Assembly: GCA_902561095.1 (NCBI GenBank)
Contig: CACEOF010000001.1
Coordinates: forward strand, 1 to 64,000
Origin: an uncultured Pelagibacteraceae bacterium
GTDB taxonomy: Bacteria > Pseudomonadota > Alphaproteobacteria > Pelagibacterales > Pelagibacteraceae
Direction of reading: 5' to 3'
DNA length: 64,000 bases
Shown one piece after another: positions 10,075-19,053 of this stretch (position 1 is the first letter of the stretch; every line of letters begins with the position of its first letter). Made by a program: the position numbers and the translations under genes. The notes under the pieces are model-generated. The model had not been told where the DNA came from, did no database searches, and was given only the letters and a program-made list of their open reading frames with translations.

Positions 10075-10449
10075 CTATTTTAGTTTGCCTTCTTCTCTCA
10101 TTTTAGCTCTAATTTTTGTAGCTGATATTTTTTGAGTTTCTTCGTCTAAAACTATTTCCTCGATTTTATATCCCACTCCTCTGCCATAACAAATATTTGT
10201 AATATTTGGCACTACCATAATCTTAAACCTACCTTCAAATTCAGGGTTTAATCTATCTTCTATATTTTTTTTCACTGTATCAAAATCAAATGGATTATCA
10301 TCTACACCCTGTACATCTCTTATTTGAATACAAACTTGACCTGTTTTTTTAATAATTTCTTTAAATAATGTGTAATGACCATCATGAAATGGTTGCCATC
10401 TTCCAAGCATTTGTGCTGTTGGTTTTTTATTATCCCATTGATATTTCAT
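10075..10449 (-). CDS. Small nucleotidyltransferase (adenylyl/cytidylyltransferase-like)
   Basis: GRWQPFHDGHYTLF (HxGH) and ISATKIR (ISxTxxR) nucleotidyltransferase motifs. Confidence 0.85.
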   Translation of the reverse strand: MKYQWDNKKPTAQMLGRWQPFHDGHYTLFKEIIKKTGQVCIQIRDVQGVDDNPFDFDTVKKNIEDRLNPEFEGRFKIMVVPNITNICYGRGVGYKIEEIVLDEETQKISATKIRAKMREEGKLK

Positions 10450-10856
10450 TTTTTGATCTCCTTAACGATTTTTAAAGCCCAATTCTTAGCATCTTGAGTA
10501 GTAACATGGTAATTAAATGTTTTTGGCTTTACAAACATTTGATTTGTATCATCAAAACGTCCTTCTTTAATTGTATCTACCCAAATTATGAAGTCTGCTG
10601 GGAATATGCTTCTCGCTTCTGGAGTCGGCGCTATGAAATCTGCAATAACATAATGACCTTCACCCTTTAACTTTAGAGCAAACTTAGCCATCCTTTTTGC
10701 TTGTCTAATCCTTCCTTCTTTAGAAAAATCCCAATCATCTGCTGCTCCTCTAACTTCGTCAGCATTTAATCTTTTAGCATTTAAATAAGGTGCTATTTCA
10801 TTTGCTAGTGTTGTTTTACCTGCACCAGGTAATCCCATCACCAAAATTATTTTCAT
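10446..10856 (-). CDS. P-loop kinase, adenylylsulfate kinase (CysC)-like
   Basis: Walker A GLPGAGKTT; LNADEVR, HYVIADFIAPTPEARSIF, IWVDTIKEGRFDDTN resemble APS kinase. Confidence 0.85.
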   Translation of the reverse strand: MKIILVMGLPGAGKTTLANEIAPYLNAKRLNADEVRGAADDWDFSKEGRIRQAKRMAKFALKLKGEGHYVIADFIAPTPEARSIFPADFIIWVDTIKEGRFDDTNQMFVKPKTFNYHVTTQDAKNWALKIVKEIKK

Positions 10857-11479
10857 TTTACTTTATACAATCCTAACCAAGCATTTACATCTTTACTCGC
10901 TATGTAATCAGATTTAAAAAACTCTAATTCTTCCCAGTTATTATTTTCTTTTAAATCTAATATTTTTTTATCGAAACCATACTCCTCATAAATTCCTTCG
11001 TTAATTGTAAAACAAATTAAACCGCCAGGTTTTGTTATTCTTACAAACTCATCTAACGCATCAGATTTCACGTGTCCAAACGTAAAGGTTCCAACACACA
11101 TAACACTATCATAAAGATTATCACTTAATTCAATACGTTTGTTTAAGTCAATGTTAAATAATTTTTGATATAAATTTTTTGGTACTGTTTCTAATAATTT
11201 TTGTGAAAGATCAGCACCATGAAAGTTTTCATAACCAAATTTTCTAAGTTGTAGTCCTACTAATCCAGTTCCACATCCTGCATCAAAAAAAAGTGCATCT
11301 TTATTAACTAGATATTTTTTTATTACTTCAACAGTTTCTTTGGGACCTGTATAGTTCCATTCAACCATATCTCTATTATATTTATCTTTTTCTCCCCACT
11401 CATCATAATACCTCATCACTTCCTCGGTAGTCTTGAGTTTGTAAATTGGAACTTTATTACCCACATCTTTTAGTGCCAT
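10853..11479 (-). CDS. SAM-dependent class I methyltransferase
   Basis: ALFFDAGCGTGLVGLQLRKFGYENFHGADLS motif I. Confidence 0.85.
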   Translation of the reverse strand: MALKDVGNKVPIYKLKTTEEVMRYYDEWGEKDKYNRDMVEWNYTGPKETVEVIKKYLVNKDALFFDAGCGTGLVGLQLRKFGYENFHGADLSQKLLETVPKNLYQKLFNIDLNKRIELSDNLYDSVMCVGTFTFGHVKSDALDEFVRITKPGGLICFTINEGIYEEYGFDKKILDLKENNNWEELEFFKSDYIASKDVNAWLGLYKVK

Positions 11480-11485
11480 AAAATT

Positions 11486-12718
11486 TTATCCTATTAAATT
11501 TTGAGCTACCCATTTGTGAAATTGATGGGTTGGTTGATCCATTATTGGAGAAAAATTTCCTCCATTGTAAGCAGGTGAATTTCTACCCTCTTGCATACCT
11601 TCAACAGCATTTATATCCTCTAACATTACATCTTTCCAAAATTTTAAAATTTGTTTTCTCATTTCTTTTAATTGTTTGCCGTTTGCACTCTCTTCTCCAA
11701 CATAATACATTTGCATATGTTCTTTTGTTTTATTCATTGCTAAAGGCTCTAACCAAAAAACATAAAAATGATCTACATGTAAACCAATCATAACATTTGG
11801 GAATAGAGCTATGTATTCTGAATTTTTTGTCATACTTTTTTCCCAATTTGGAAATGTATCAAAAATTTTATTACCTTTAACAATTTGGTCATATTTTTTA
11901 CTCCCTTGACCAGCAAATCGATTTGGTAAACCTTGAATGTGATAATGATCATTTATGTTAGATACTTTATTTAACTCAGGATGAATTGTTGGCAAATGAT
12001 AGCTTTCACAATAATTTTCTATAGCAAATTTCCAATTGGTTTTTACTTCTAAGCTGAAGTACCCATAATCATTTGATTTTACTATTAACTTTTGATCGTC
12101 TTTATTTATGAATTTCGACCATCTTTCCTCAAGAGGTTTGATGTACTGGTCAAAATCCAATTCATTTGAATTAATATTTACAAATATTATATCCATCCAA
12201 AGTTTAGTTTTAACCTCTTTTAGATTGCTATTTGTTTTATTAAAGTTTGGAGACTCATGATTGTTCAGGCCACCAATGTGTGGGGTTGCAACTAACTGCC
12301 CATTAAAATTATAAGCCCAAGAATGATAAGGGCATCTAATAACGTTTTTTAACGTGCAGGCTTTATCCAAAAGTTTGAATCCCCTATGACTACAGACATT
12401 GTGAAAAACTCTCACAACCATATTTTTGTCTCTAATTAATATCAAAGGAATCCCGAGCAGATTGTAAGGTTTAACATCTCCAATTTTTGGAATTGAGCTT
12501 CCAACCCCAATTGCTGTCCATTTATTGTAAAAAATTTTTTCCTTTTCATGAGCTAAATAGTCTTGATTTGTATAGCACTCATTAGGTAAGCCATTTGCCA
12601 CTTCTATCGGCTTGTCTACATTGTTGATTTTTTCAATATCTAGTATCTTTGATAAGGGTAGATTTTTAAGATTCTGATGCACAAAAAAAATTATCATTCG
12701 CATAAATTTTGGCAACAA
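11486..12718 (-). CDS. Rieske non-heme iron oxygenase alpha subunit (aromatic ring-hydroxylating/choline-betaine type)
   Basis: Rieske motif CSHRGFKLLDKACTLKNVIRCPYHSW; catalytic ENYCESYHLPTIHPEL. Start may lie downstream of the first Met. Confidence 0.9.
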   Translation of the reverse strand: MLPKFMRMIIFFVHQNLKNLPLSKILDIEKINNVDKPIEVANGLPNECYTNQDYLAHEKEKIFYNKWTAIGVGSSIPKIGDVKPYNLLGIPLILIRDKNMVVRVFHNVCSHRGFKLLDKACTLKNVIRCPYHSWAYNFNGQLVATPHIGGLNNHESPNFNKTNSNLKEVKTKLWMDIIFVNINSNELDFDQYIKPLEERWSKFINKDDQKLIVKSNDYGYFSLEVKTNWKFAIENYCESYHLPTIHPELNKVSNINDHYHIQGLPNRFAGQGSKKYDQIVKGNKIFDTFPNWEKSMTKNSEYIALFPNVMIGLHVDHFYVFWLEPLAMNKTKEHMQMYYVGEESANGKQLKEMRKQILKFWKDVMLEDINAVEGMQEGRNSPAYNGGNFSPIMDQPTHQFHKWVAQNLIG

Positions 12719-12783
12719 ATTTCATTAAGATTGATACATGAATTTCTTTGACAGCTTTTTGAAAACAGATAATGATCTGAAAA

Positions 12784-13512
12784 ATGAATTTTTCTCTAGA
12801 AATTGGACCAAAGACAGATGTTGATGCGGTCCCTGCATTAAGAGATGTTTACATCACTATGTTGCCAGGTGGAGATTATAGAGAAACTGCTGAAAAGGCC
12901 TCTGAACTTGTTAGAAAAGGATTTAATCCAGTACCCCACTTCCCGGCTCGATCGATGCAAGATGAGAAGGAACTTAAAGATTATGTTTCTAGATGTAAGG
13001 ACGGTGGAGTTAAGCAAGTTTTAATTATTGGTGGTGGTAGAGAGCCTGCAGGAAAATTTGACAGTTCATTTCAACTTTTAGAAACAGGATATTTCGAAAA
13101 AATGAAAATAGGAATAGCTGGACATCCTGAAGGAAGTCCTGATATATCCGACTCAGAATTAGAAAAAGCTATGATAGATAAAAAGCCTTATGCTGATTAT
13201 ATCGTAACTCAATGGTTACTTGATCCTCAGCCTATTATAGATTTTATTTCTAAACAAAGCGTACCAGTGCATGTTGGAATTACTGGGCCATTAAAAATAT
13301 CTAGCTTAATCAAGTTTGCTAATATTGTTGGGGCAAAAAATTCTATTAACTTTCTTAAATCTAATTTTACTAAGGCGTTAGATTTATTGAAACCTAAAGA
13401 CCCTAATGATTTAATTGGGAAAGTTAAATCGCATACTGATAACTTCCACATTTATACATTCGGCGGCTTGAAGGAAACTAACAAGTGGTTGAAGGAGAAT
13501 AGTTATGTCTAA
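12784..13512 (+). CDS. Methylenetetrahydrofolate reductase-family protein
   Basis: FNPVPHFPARSMQDEKELKDYV...VLIIGGGREPAG; TIM-barrel MTHFR-like; overlaps next gene by 8 nt. Confidence 0.85.
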   Translation: MNFSLEIGPKTDVDAVPALRDVYITMLPGGDYRETAEKASELVRKGFNPVPHFPARSMQDEKELKDYVSRCKDGGVKQVLIIGGGREPAGKFDSSFQLLETGYFEKMKIGIAGHPEGSPDISDSELEKAMIDKKPYADYIVTQWLLDPQPIIDFISKQSVPVHVGITGPLKISSLIKFANIVGAKNSINFLKSNFTKALDLLKPKDPNDLIGKVKSHTDNFHIYTFGGLKETNKWLKENSYV

Positions 13513-14863
13513 TGAATTTGACTACACTAAATTAAAACATGTTACCTCTGTTGATCAATCAGACAGAGAAGTACCGTACAATTTACGACAAAGTGGGCCA
13601 ACAAAAGTTGAAATGTTAATTTCAACAAGAGTGAGAAAATCACCGTATTGGCATTTATCAATGCAAGCAGGATGTTGGAGAGCAACTGTCTATAATCGTA
13701 TTTATCATCCAAGAGGTTATGTAAAACCTGAAGATGGTGGTGCAATGGTAGAATATGATGCAATTGTTAATCATGTAACTATGTGGAATGTTGCTGTTGA
13801 AAGACAAATAAGAGTAAAGGGTCCTGATGCAGAAAAATTTACTGATTATGTAATCACACGAGATGCAACTAAAATTTCTCCAATGAGAGCAAGGTATGTA
13901 ATTTTATGTAATGCTTATGGAGGTGTCTTAAACGATCCAATTCTATTAAGAATTTCTGAAGATGAATTTTGGTTTTCTTTATCAGATTCTGATATTGGAA
14001 TGTATTTGCAAGGCGTAAATGCGGATGGAAGATTTAATTGCACAATAGAAGAGATAGATGCATGTCCAGTGCAAATCCAAGGACCTAAATCAAAAGCTTT
14101 AATGAAAGACCTTTGTGGAGATCAAGTAGACTTTGATAACATGCCTTTTTATGGATTAGCTGAAGCAAATATAGGGGGAAGAAGTTGTGTTATTTCACAG
14201 TCTGGTTTTTCTGGTGAGGCTGGTTATGAAATATATTTAAGAAATGCAACTTTATATGCTGAAGATATGTGGAATTCTGTTCTTAAGGCAGGAAAAAAAC
14301 ATAACCTCATGGTTATTGCACCAGCACACCATAGAAGAATTCAAGCAGGTATTCTTTCTTGGGGACAAGACATGGACCAGCAACATAATCCTTTTCAGTG
14401 TAACCTAGGATATCAAGTTTCTTTATCTGGAAAAGGAGAGTGGAATAAAAAAGGAGATTATGTAGGAAAATCAGCTTTAGAAAAAATGAAAGCAGATCTT
14501 GTTGATGGAAAAAAACCGTATAAGCTCCAATTAGTTGGTTTAGAGTTTGGTGGTAAACCAATTGAAGATTATGCACCTGATTTTTGGTTAGTTTCCCCTG
14601 AAAGTGGTGGTGAACCTGTTGGATTTATTACATCTCCTTGGTATCATCCTGAAAAAAAACAAAACATTGCAATGGGATATGTGCCATTTGATGGAACTCT
14701 AAATGCGAATGGTTTTCCAAAAGGTAAGGTTGGGACAAAATTTAGAGTTCACTTACCTGAACAATACTCTGAAAAAGCTGGAGTTCCAGTTGACGCAGTA
14801 GTAGTTGATATTCCATTTAAAGAGTCTTTTAACGCTAACACAAGAGAAGTTGTAAAAGGCTAA
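13505..14863 (+). CDS. GcvT-family tetrahydrofolate-dependent aminomethyltransferase/demethylase (DmdA/LigM-like, substrate unknown)
   Basis: GcvT features: VKGPDAEKFTDYVITRD, VQIQGPKSKALM, VISQSGFSGEAGYEIYL; coupled to MTHFR. Confidence 0.85.
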   Translation: MSNEFDYTKLKHVTSVDQSDREVPYNLRQSGPTKVEMLISTRVRKSPYWHLSMQAGCWRATVYNRIYHPRGYVKPEDGGAMVEYDAIVNHVTMWNVAVERQIRVKGPDAEKFTDYVITRDATKISPMRARYVILCNAYGGVLNDPILLRISEDEFWFSLSDSDIGMYLQGVNADGRFNCTIEEIDACPVQIQGPKSKALMKDLCGDQVDFDNMPFYGLAEANIGGRSCVISQSGFSGEAGYEIYLRNATLYAEDMWNSVLKAGKKHNLMVIAPAHHRRIQAGILSWGQDMDQQHNPFQCNLGYQVSLSGKGEWNKKGDYVGKSALEKMKADLVDGKKPYKLQLVGLEFGGKPIEDYAPDFWLVSPESGGEPVGFITSPWYHPEKKQNIAMGYVPFDGTLNANGFPKGKVGTKFRVHLPEQYSEKAGVPVDAVVVDIPFKESFNANTREVVKG

Positions 14864-14871
14864 AAATATTA

Positions 14872-14897
14872 TGGGGAAGTTAAGTTTAGCTTCCCCA
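14872..14897 (+). terminator. Hairpin TGGGGAAG...CTTCCCCA downstream of the GcvT-family gene
   Basis: Perfect 8-bp GC-rich stem starting 9 nt after the stop codon; no T tract, so possibly attenuator or 3'-stabilising. Confidence 0.55.
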
Positions 14898-14905
14898 CAA
14901 AATCA

Positions 14906-15016
14906 ATGACAAAATGGTTTTTAATTGTAATTTGCATTACTATTGCGATTGCTTTAATAATATTTCCTTTGATAGTTTCTTATAAAGCACAAAAAAATAA
15001 AAAGAATAGAAAGTAA
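14906..15016 (+). CDS. Small membrane protein, 36 aa (MTKWFLIVICITIAIALIIFPLIVSYKAQKNKKNRK)
   Basis: ATG 14906, stop TAA 14014+1000 (15014-15016) overlapping the next ATG (TAATG); one TM helix plus basic tail. Not in supplied ORF track. Confidence 0.5.
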   Translation: MTKWFLIVICITIAIALIIFPLIVSYKAQKNKKNRK

Positions 15017-15561
15017 TGTTTGGAGAATTTTTAAATATAATTGTCAGATCAATAAAATTAGACAAAACACTTTATTCAGATAATAAAAATTTTGCTGAAG
15101 CCTCAATTTATTTTGCAGGTATTATAATGATTTTAGATGGTATAGCTGGAGCAGTTGCAGCAAATACAATCATTAAAACTGCAATTGCAATGTCTGGCCT
15201 TACTGCAATTATTACTTGGTTGGTTTGGGCAATTTTTATTTATGTTATTGGTGTAAAACTTTTTCCAGATAAACAAACAAAAGTTTCATTTAGAAAAGTT
15301 TTAACTGCAGTTGGTTATGCTCATGCTCCAGGATTACTAAGATTTTTTGCAGTAACACCAGACTTAATGATACCAATAATTTTTCTTACCCAATTTTGGA
15401 TATTTGCTGGTTTAATTATTTCTACGAAACAAATTCTAAATTTAAAATCTAATTTTAAGTCTTTTGGAATTATTCTTTTATCTTTCCTAATTATAGCACT
15501 TTTGTCTATTTCATTTGTTATGAGTAGAATGAATATGTTGCCGGTTAATCAAATAAGCTAA
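15016..15561 (+). CDS. Yip1-domain-like multi-spanning membrane protein
   Basis: TM-rich; FRKVLTAVGYAHAPGLLRFFAVTPDL motif as in YIP1-family proteins. Confidence 0.7.
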   Translation: MFGEFLNIIVRSIKLDKTLYSDNKNFAEASIYFAGIIMILDGIAGAVAANTIIKTAIAMSGLTAIITWLVWAIFIYVIGVKLFPDKQTKVSFRKVLTAVGYAHAPGLLRFFAVTPDLMIPIIFLTQFWIFAGLIISTKQILNLKSNFKSFGIILLSFLIIALLSISFVMSRMNMLPVNQIS

Positions 15562-15725
15562 AGTGGAAAAATAGTTTTAGAAATCCTACAAGATTTACAA
15601 AGTTTAAACCCTGTCATGATCAGATTTTGAAATACACTTTCATCTTCTTTTCTGCATTCATCACATATATTGTTCAAGTCGTTACTATCCTTATCTTTAA
15701 TATCTTTTTCTAAATCTTTAGTCAT
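15558..15725 (-). CDS. 55-aa double-CxxC (zinc-ribbon-like) protein
   Basis: MTKDLEKDIKDKDSNDLNNICDECRKEDESVFQNLIMTGFKLCKSCRISKTIFPL*; start overlaps the DUF3726-like stop by 8 nt. Not in supplied ORF track. Confidence 0.6.
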   Translation of the reverse strand: MTKDLEKDIKDKDSNDLNNICDECRKEDESVFQNLIMTGFKLCKSCRISKTIFPL

Positions 15726-16329
15726 TATCTGTTAAACCTGCTCCAGCAGCACCTTTTTTTAGACTATCAGTTTCTTCCACAAAAGTATTTTCAGATAATT
15801 TATATAAACTGTTCCATTCATCTTGATTAAAGTTATCTTTATTTTCAATAAAATTGATCTCTAAGTTTTTAGAATAATTAGGAAATCCTATATTTAAAAA
15901 GTTAGAGTAAATATTTATGTTAGAATTTAATAAAATTTCTTTCTCTTCAAATTTAACTTTAATTTTTTTTCCAATTATTTCTGAAGATCTGCTCAAAAAT
16001 GATAAAAAAATAATTGGGTAGGCAATGTTCGAGAAATAAATTTTTTCGTAATTTTCGATTATTTTTATTTGATCTAAAAAACTAATTCCTAAAATGATTG
16101 GGCAATAAGGATTTGAAGAAGAAGAATTTGACTGATTTATTGAACTTAAGTTCTCATACGTATTTTTTTTCTTATCATTAAAATAAGAGTTTAAATGTTT
16201 GATACCGGGTAAACCAAACATCTCTAATTGTCTTATACATTTTCCAATTTCCTCAGCTTCACCCCATGAAAATCCAGCAGCTTTTGATGCTCTTTTAGCT
16301 GTAGTTTCAATCTCGCTTAAGGATTTCAT
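15718..16329 (-). CDS. DUF3726-like conserved hypothetical protein
   Basis: N-terminus SLSEIETTAKRASKAAGFSWGEAEEIGKCIRQLEMFGLPGI resembles DUF3726. Confidence 0.7.
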   Translation of the reverse strand: MKSLSEIETTAKRASKAAGFSWGEAEEIGKCIRQLEMFGLPGIKHLNSYFNDKKKNTYENLSSINQSNSSSSNPYCPIILGISFLDQIKIIENYEKIYFSNIAYPIIFLSFLSRSSEIIGKKIKVKFEEKEILLNSNINIYSNFLNIGFPNYSKNLEINFIENKDNFNQDEWNSLYKLSENTFVEETDSLKKGAAGAGLTDND

Positions 16330-16332
16330 TTT

Positions 16333-17994
16333 TTAATTACTTGACCTATAGACCCATTGTTCGTCATAGTTTTTTAATTCATCAGGTAGTGGTGCTCCTT
16401 GGAACATACAAATTCTTAACCATTTATCTGATCGTGGATCAAATTTTAAGGCTCCAAAAAAAGATAGCTTTAACCTTAGCATATCTATAGGCATTAGATT
16501 TTTACCAATAGTATTATCTTGTATCTCAGAGTATGGAAATTTTTCAACAATAAATACTCTTCTAACAATGTGTCTAAGCTCAGAATTTTTAGACAAAAAT
16601 TCTGCAACAGTAGAATTATTTTTCATATCTAATAATTTTTTATGCAGTTTTTTTACATCTCTAGCTATTGCAAGAGGTTGTTCTAATTCAGATCCGCCTT
16701 CTTTAAATCTATCAGCTAATCTAGGCTCCTCTTTATTCTTAGAAATAAACCAAAAATTTTGTGTATTTTGTTTTTTTTCAAAGTTTATTTTTAAAATATT
16801 TGAATATTTTTTTTCAATAATATTGATTAAATCTTTAATTGTTCTGTTAGTTGGAATAGTAAAATATTTATCCTCCTCAGAACTCATCTGACTTACTAAC
16901 GGATTAGTTATTTCATTATATGGTTCCATCATAATAGAAACTACATACTCAATACACTCCTCACATGCTTTCTCCTCTAACCAAAGATATATTTGGTTAA
17001 AAGGGTATTCGTCTTCAAAATCAAAATTATTATCAATAAAGTGGATAAATTTTTTTATATCTTTTAATAGGTTTTTAATTTTAATTTTCTGATACTCACT
17101 ATCAGTATTCCAGCTAGTAATGTTTGTTAAAGATTTTTTAAGGCAATCAATAAATAAAACACTATCTTTTTTCTTAACTATTTTTATTTCTCTTATTTTT
17201 TTTAAGGCGATCTCTCTGCTCATTACCCAATTATTCAATAAGGTTGGATGATTTACTATAAATGGAGCCATGCCTAATCCAGTAGAATTTCCAATACCTA
17301 AATTTTTACAAATCTTTCTATCTAATACAACAGATTTACTGGGATTTTTGTGATGAGCAACGTGGTTTACTTGATCAAATGTAAATTGCCTAACTAAATA
17401 AACTAGCATCATTTCCAATCTAAAAGGTCCATTGATTTCTTCTCTGTTCTTAATTCTAAAACGATCCGCTAAGCCAAATTTTCCAGAACCATATACTGCA
17501 GTTGTTCTGTACAAATATCCAACATTTGATAGTAATTCTAAATCTGGTTGTTTACCCTCACTTAATCTTTCAACTACATGATTGAATACTCGAACAGATT
17601 TATTTGCTCTAGACAATGTTAACTCTTTAAATGAAAGTCTACCAACTTCCTGCCTTGGTACTTCATTTTTAAGTCTATCAATATCTTTTTGAGTAGGAAC
17701 ACCATCATGTAATGTAAATGCTGCATCCCATTTTGTTGCAATTACTCTATCTGATCTTTCGTCATCTTTAATTTTATTTGCAAAACAAACAAGTGAATAA
17801 GTTCTTTTATCTTTCTTAAAAGAGTAGACTGCTTCTCCATAACCAAATCTATCTAGATTAAATAAATCTCTCTTATATTCCCAGTCTTTAAATTCATTAA
17901 GAAAGCTTCTTAAAAAAGACAGTTTAGACTGATGAAATGATCCCAATCTTGACAATTTCATTATCGTGTTTGGATCTCTAAGTTGAACTTTCAT
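16333..17994 (-). CDS. Large uncharacterised protein (553 aa)
   Basis: Long ORF in tight array with neighbours; no recognised motif. Confidence 0.8.
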   Translation of the reverse strand: MKVQLRDPNTIMKLSRLGSFHQSKLSFLRSFLNEFKDWEYKRDLFNLDRFGYGEAVYSFKKDKRTYSLVCFANKIKDDERSDRVIATKWDAAFTLHDGVPTQKDIDRLKNEVPRQEVGRLSFKELTLSRANKSVRVFNHVVERLSEGKQPDLELLSNVGYLYRTTAVYGSGKFGLADRFRIKNREEINGPFRLEMMLVYLVRQFTFDQVNHVAHHKNPSKSVVLDRKICKNLGIGNSTGLGMAPFIVNHPTLLNNWVMSREIALKKIREIKIVKKKDSVLFIDCLKKSLTNITSWNTDSEYQKIKIKNLLKDIKKFIHFIDNNFDFEDEYPFNQIYLWLEEKACEECIEYVVSIMMEPYNEITNPLVSQMSSEEDKYFTIPTNRTIKDLINIIEKKYSNILKINFEKKQNTQNFWFISKNKEEPRLADRFKEGGSELEQPLAIARDVKKLHKKLLDMKNNSTVAEFLSKNSELRHIVRRVFIVEKFPYSEIQDNTIGKNLMPIDMLRLKLSFFGALKFDPRSDKWLRICMFQGAPLPDELKNYDEQWVYRSSN

Positions 17995-17996
17995 AA

Positions 17997-18962
17997 CTAA
18001 ATTAATTTATAGAAATTGTACCAGTTGTTTCCAAGTATTCCATTTGTCTCTTCATCAGAAAATCCTACTTTTTTAAGACCTTTTTCGATATTTGAAAACC
18101 CCCTTGCGTCTTCAAACCATTTAGGTTGTTTGGGAAAGCCAGGTTTATTTTTATTACCTTCACCAAAATTTATACGTTTAGACCATGTTCCATTTCTCAT
18201 CCATTCAACAACACTATCAGGTTGCTGAAGGCAAAGATCAGATCCGATACCTATTTGTTTTGTGTTCATTATTTCAGCTGTCTTAGCAACCATCTCACAA
18301 AAACTTTCGAGGGTACAATTTGAGTTATCTTTCAAATGATGAGGATATAAAGATAATCCAAGAATACCTCCGCTATCACTTAAAATTTTTAACAAATCAG
18401 ATGATTTGTTTCTTTTTGCAGGATGCCAAAAATTTGGGTTTGCATGGGTTATTGCTATTGGTTTTTGACTTAACTCGATTGCATCAATTGTACTTTTTTC
18501 AGCTGAATGTGACATGTCAATTACTACACCCACCCTATTCATTTCTTTTATGACTTCACGTCCAAAATTGGTAACTCCACTGTCTGTATTTTCATAACAA
18601 CCAGTAGCTAATAATGATTGGTTGTTGTAAGTAAGCTGCATAAATCGGCAACCTAGTTTATGTATCTTTTCAACTAATTTTATATCATCCTCTATGGGAG
18701 AACAATTTTGAAAACCAAAAAAAATTGCTGTTTTTTTCTCTTTATTTGCCTTTTCTATATCTTTGTAGTCCCAGCCTTGAAATATTATATCTGAGTTTTC
18801 TTTAAAAAGTTTTTCCCATTTTTTAATCTCAGTTAATAACTCATTGTAGTCTTCATGATAGACTATGGTGACATGAACAGCATCAAGACCTGCAGATCTA
18901 TTAAACTCTAAGGTTTCTCTTGACCAATTACAATATTGAAGGTTATCAATTTTAAAATTCAT
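17997..18962 (-). CDS. Membrane (renal) dipeptidase-like, peptidase M19
   Basis: VVIDMSHSAEKSTIDAIELSQKPIAITHANP and IGIGSDL metal-ligand regions. Confidence 0.9.
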   Translation of the reverse strand: MNFKIDNLQYCNWSRETLEFNRSAGLDAVHVTIVYHEDYNELLTEIKKWEKLFKENSDIIFQGWDYKDIEKANKEKKTAIFFGFQNCSPIEDDIKLVEKIHKLGCRFMQLTYNNQSLLATGCYENTDSGVTNFGREVIKEMNRVGVVIDMSHSAEKSTIDAIELSQKPIAITHANPNFWHPAKRNKSSDLLKILSDSGGILGLSLYPHHLKDNSNCTLESFCEMVAKTAEIMNTKQIGIGSDLCLQQPDSVVEWMRNGTWSKRINFGEGNKNKPGFPKQPKWFEDARGFSNIEKGLKKVGFSDEETNGILGNNWYNFYKLI

Positions 18963-19053
18963 ATTAGTTGAACTCTAATCAATATGTTTTTAAATACTAT
19001 TAATTTTATTGAAATTTTAACTTAATTTTGAAATAAACTAATTACTAATTCTC

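Noticed and set aside
13542-14576. Minus-strand ORFs opposite the GcvT-family gene
   Set aside because: Shadow ORFs of a conserved CDS
16568-16891. Plus-strand 107-aa ORF opposite the 553-aa orphan
   Set aside because: Low-complexity Phe/Ser/Leu composition expected from A/T-rich antisense reading; minus-strand frame is in an operon
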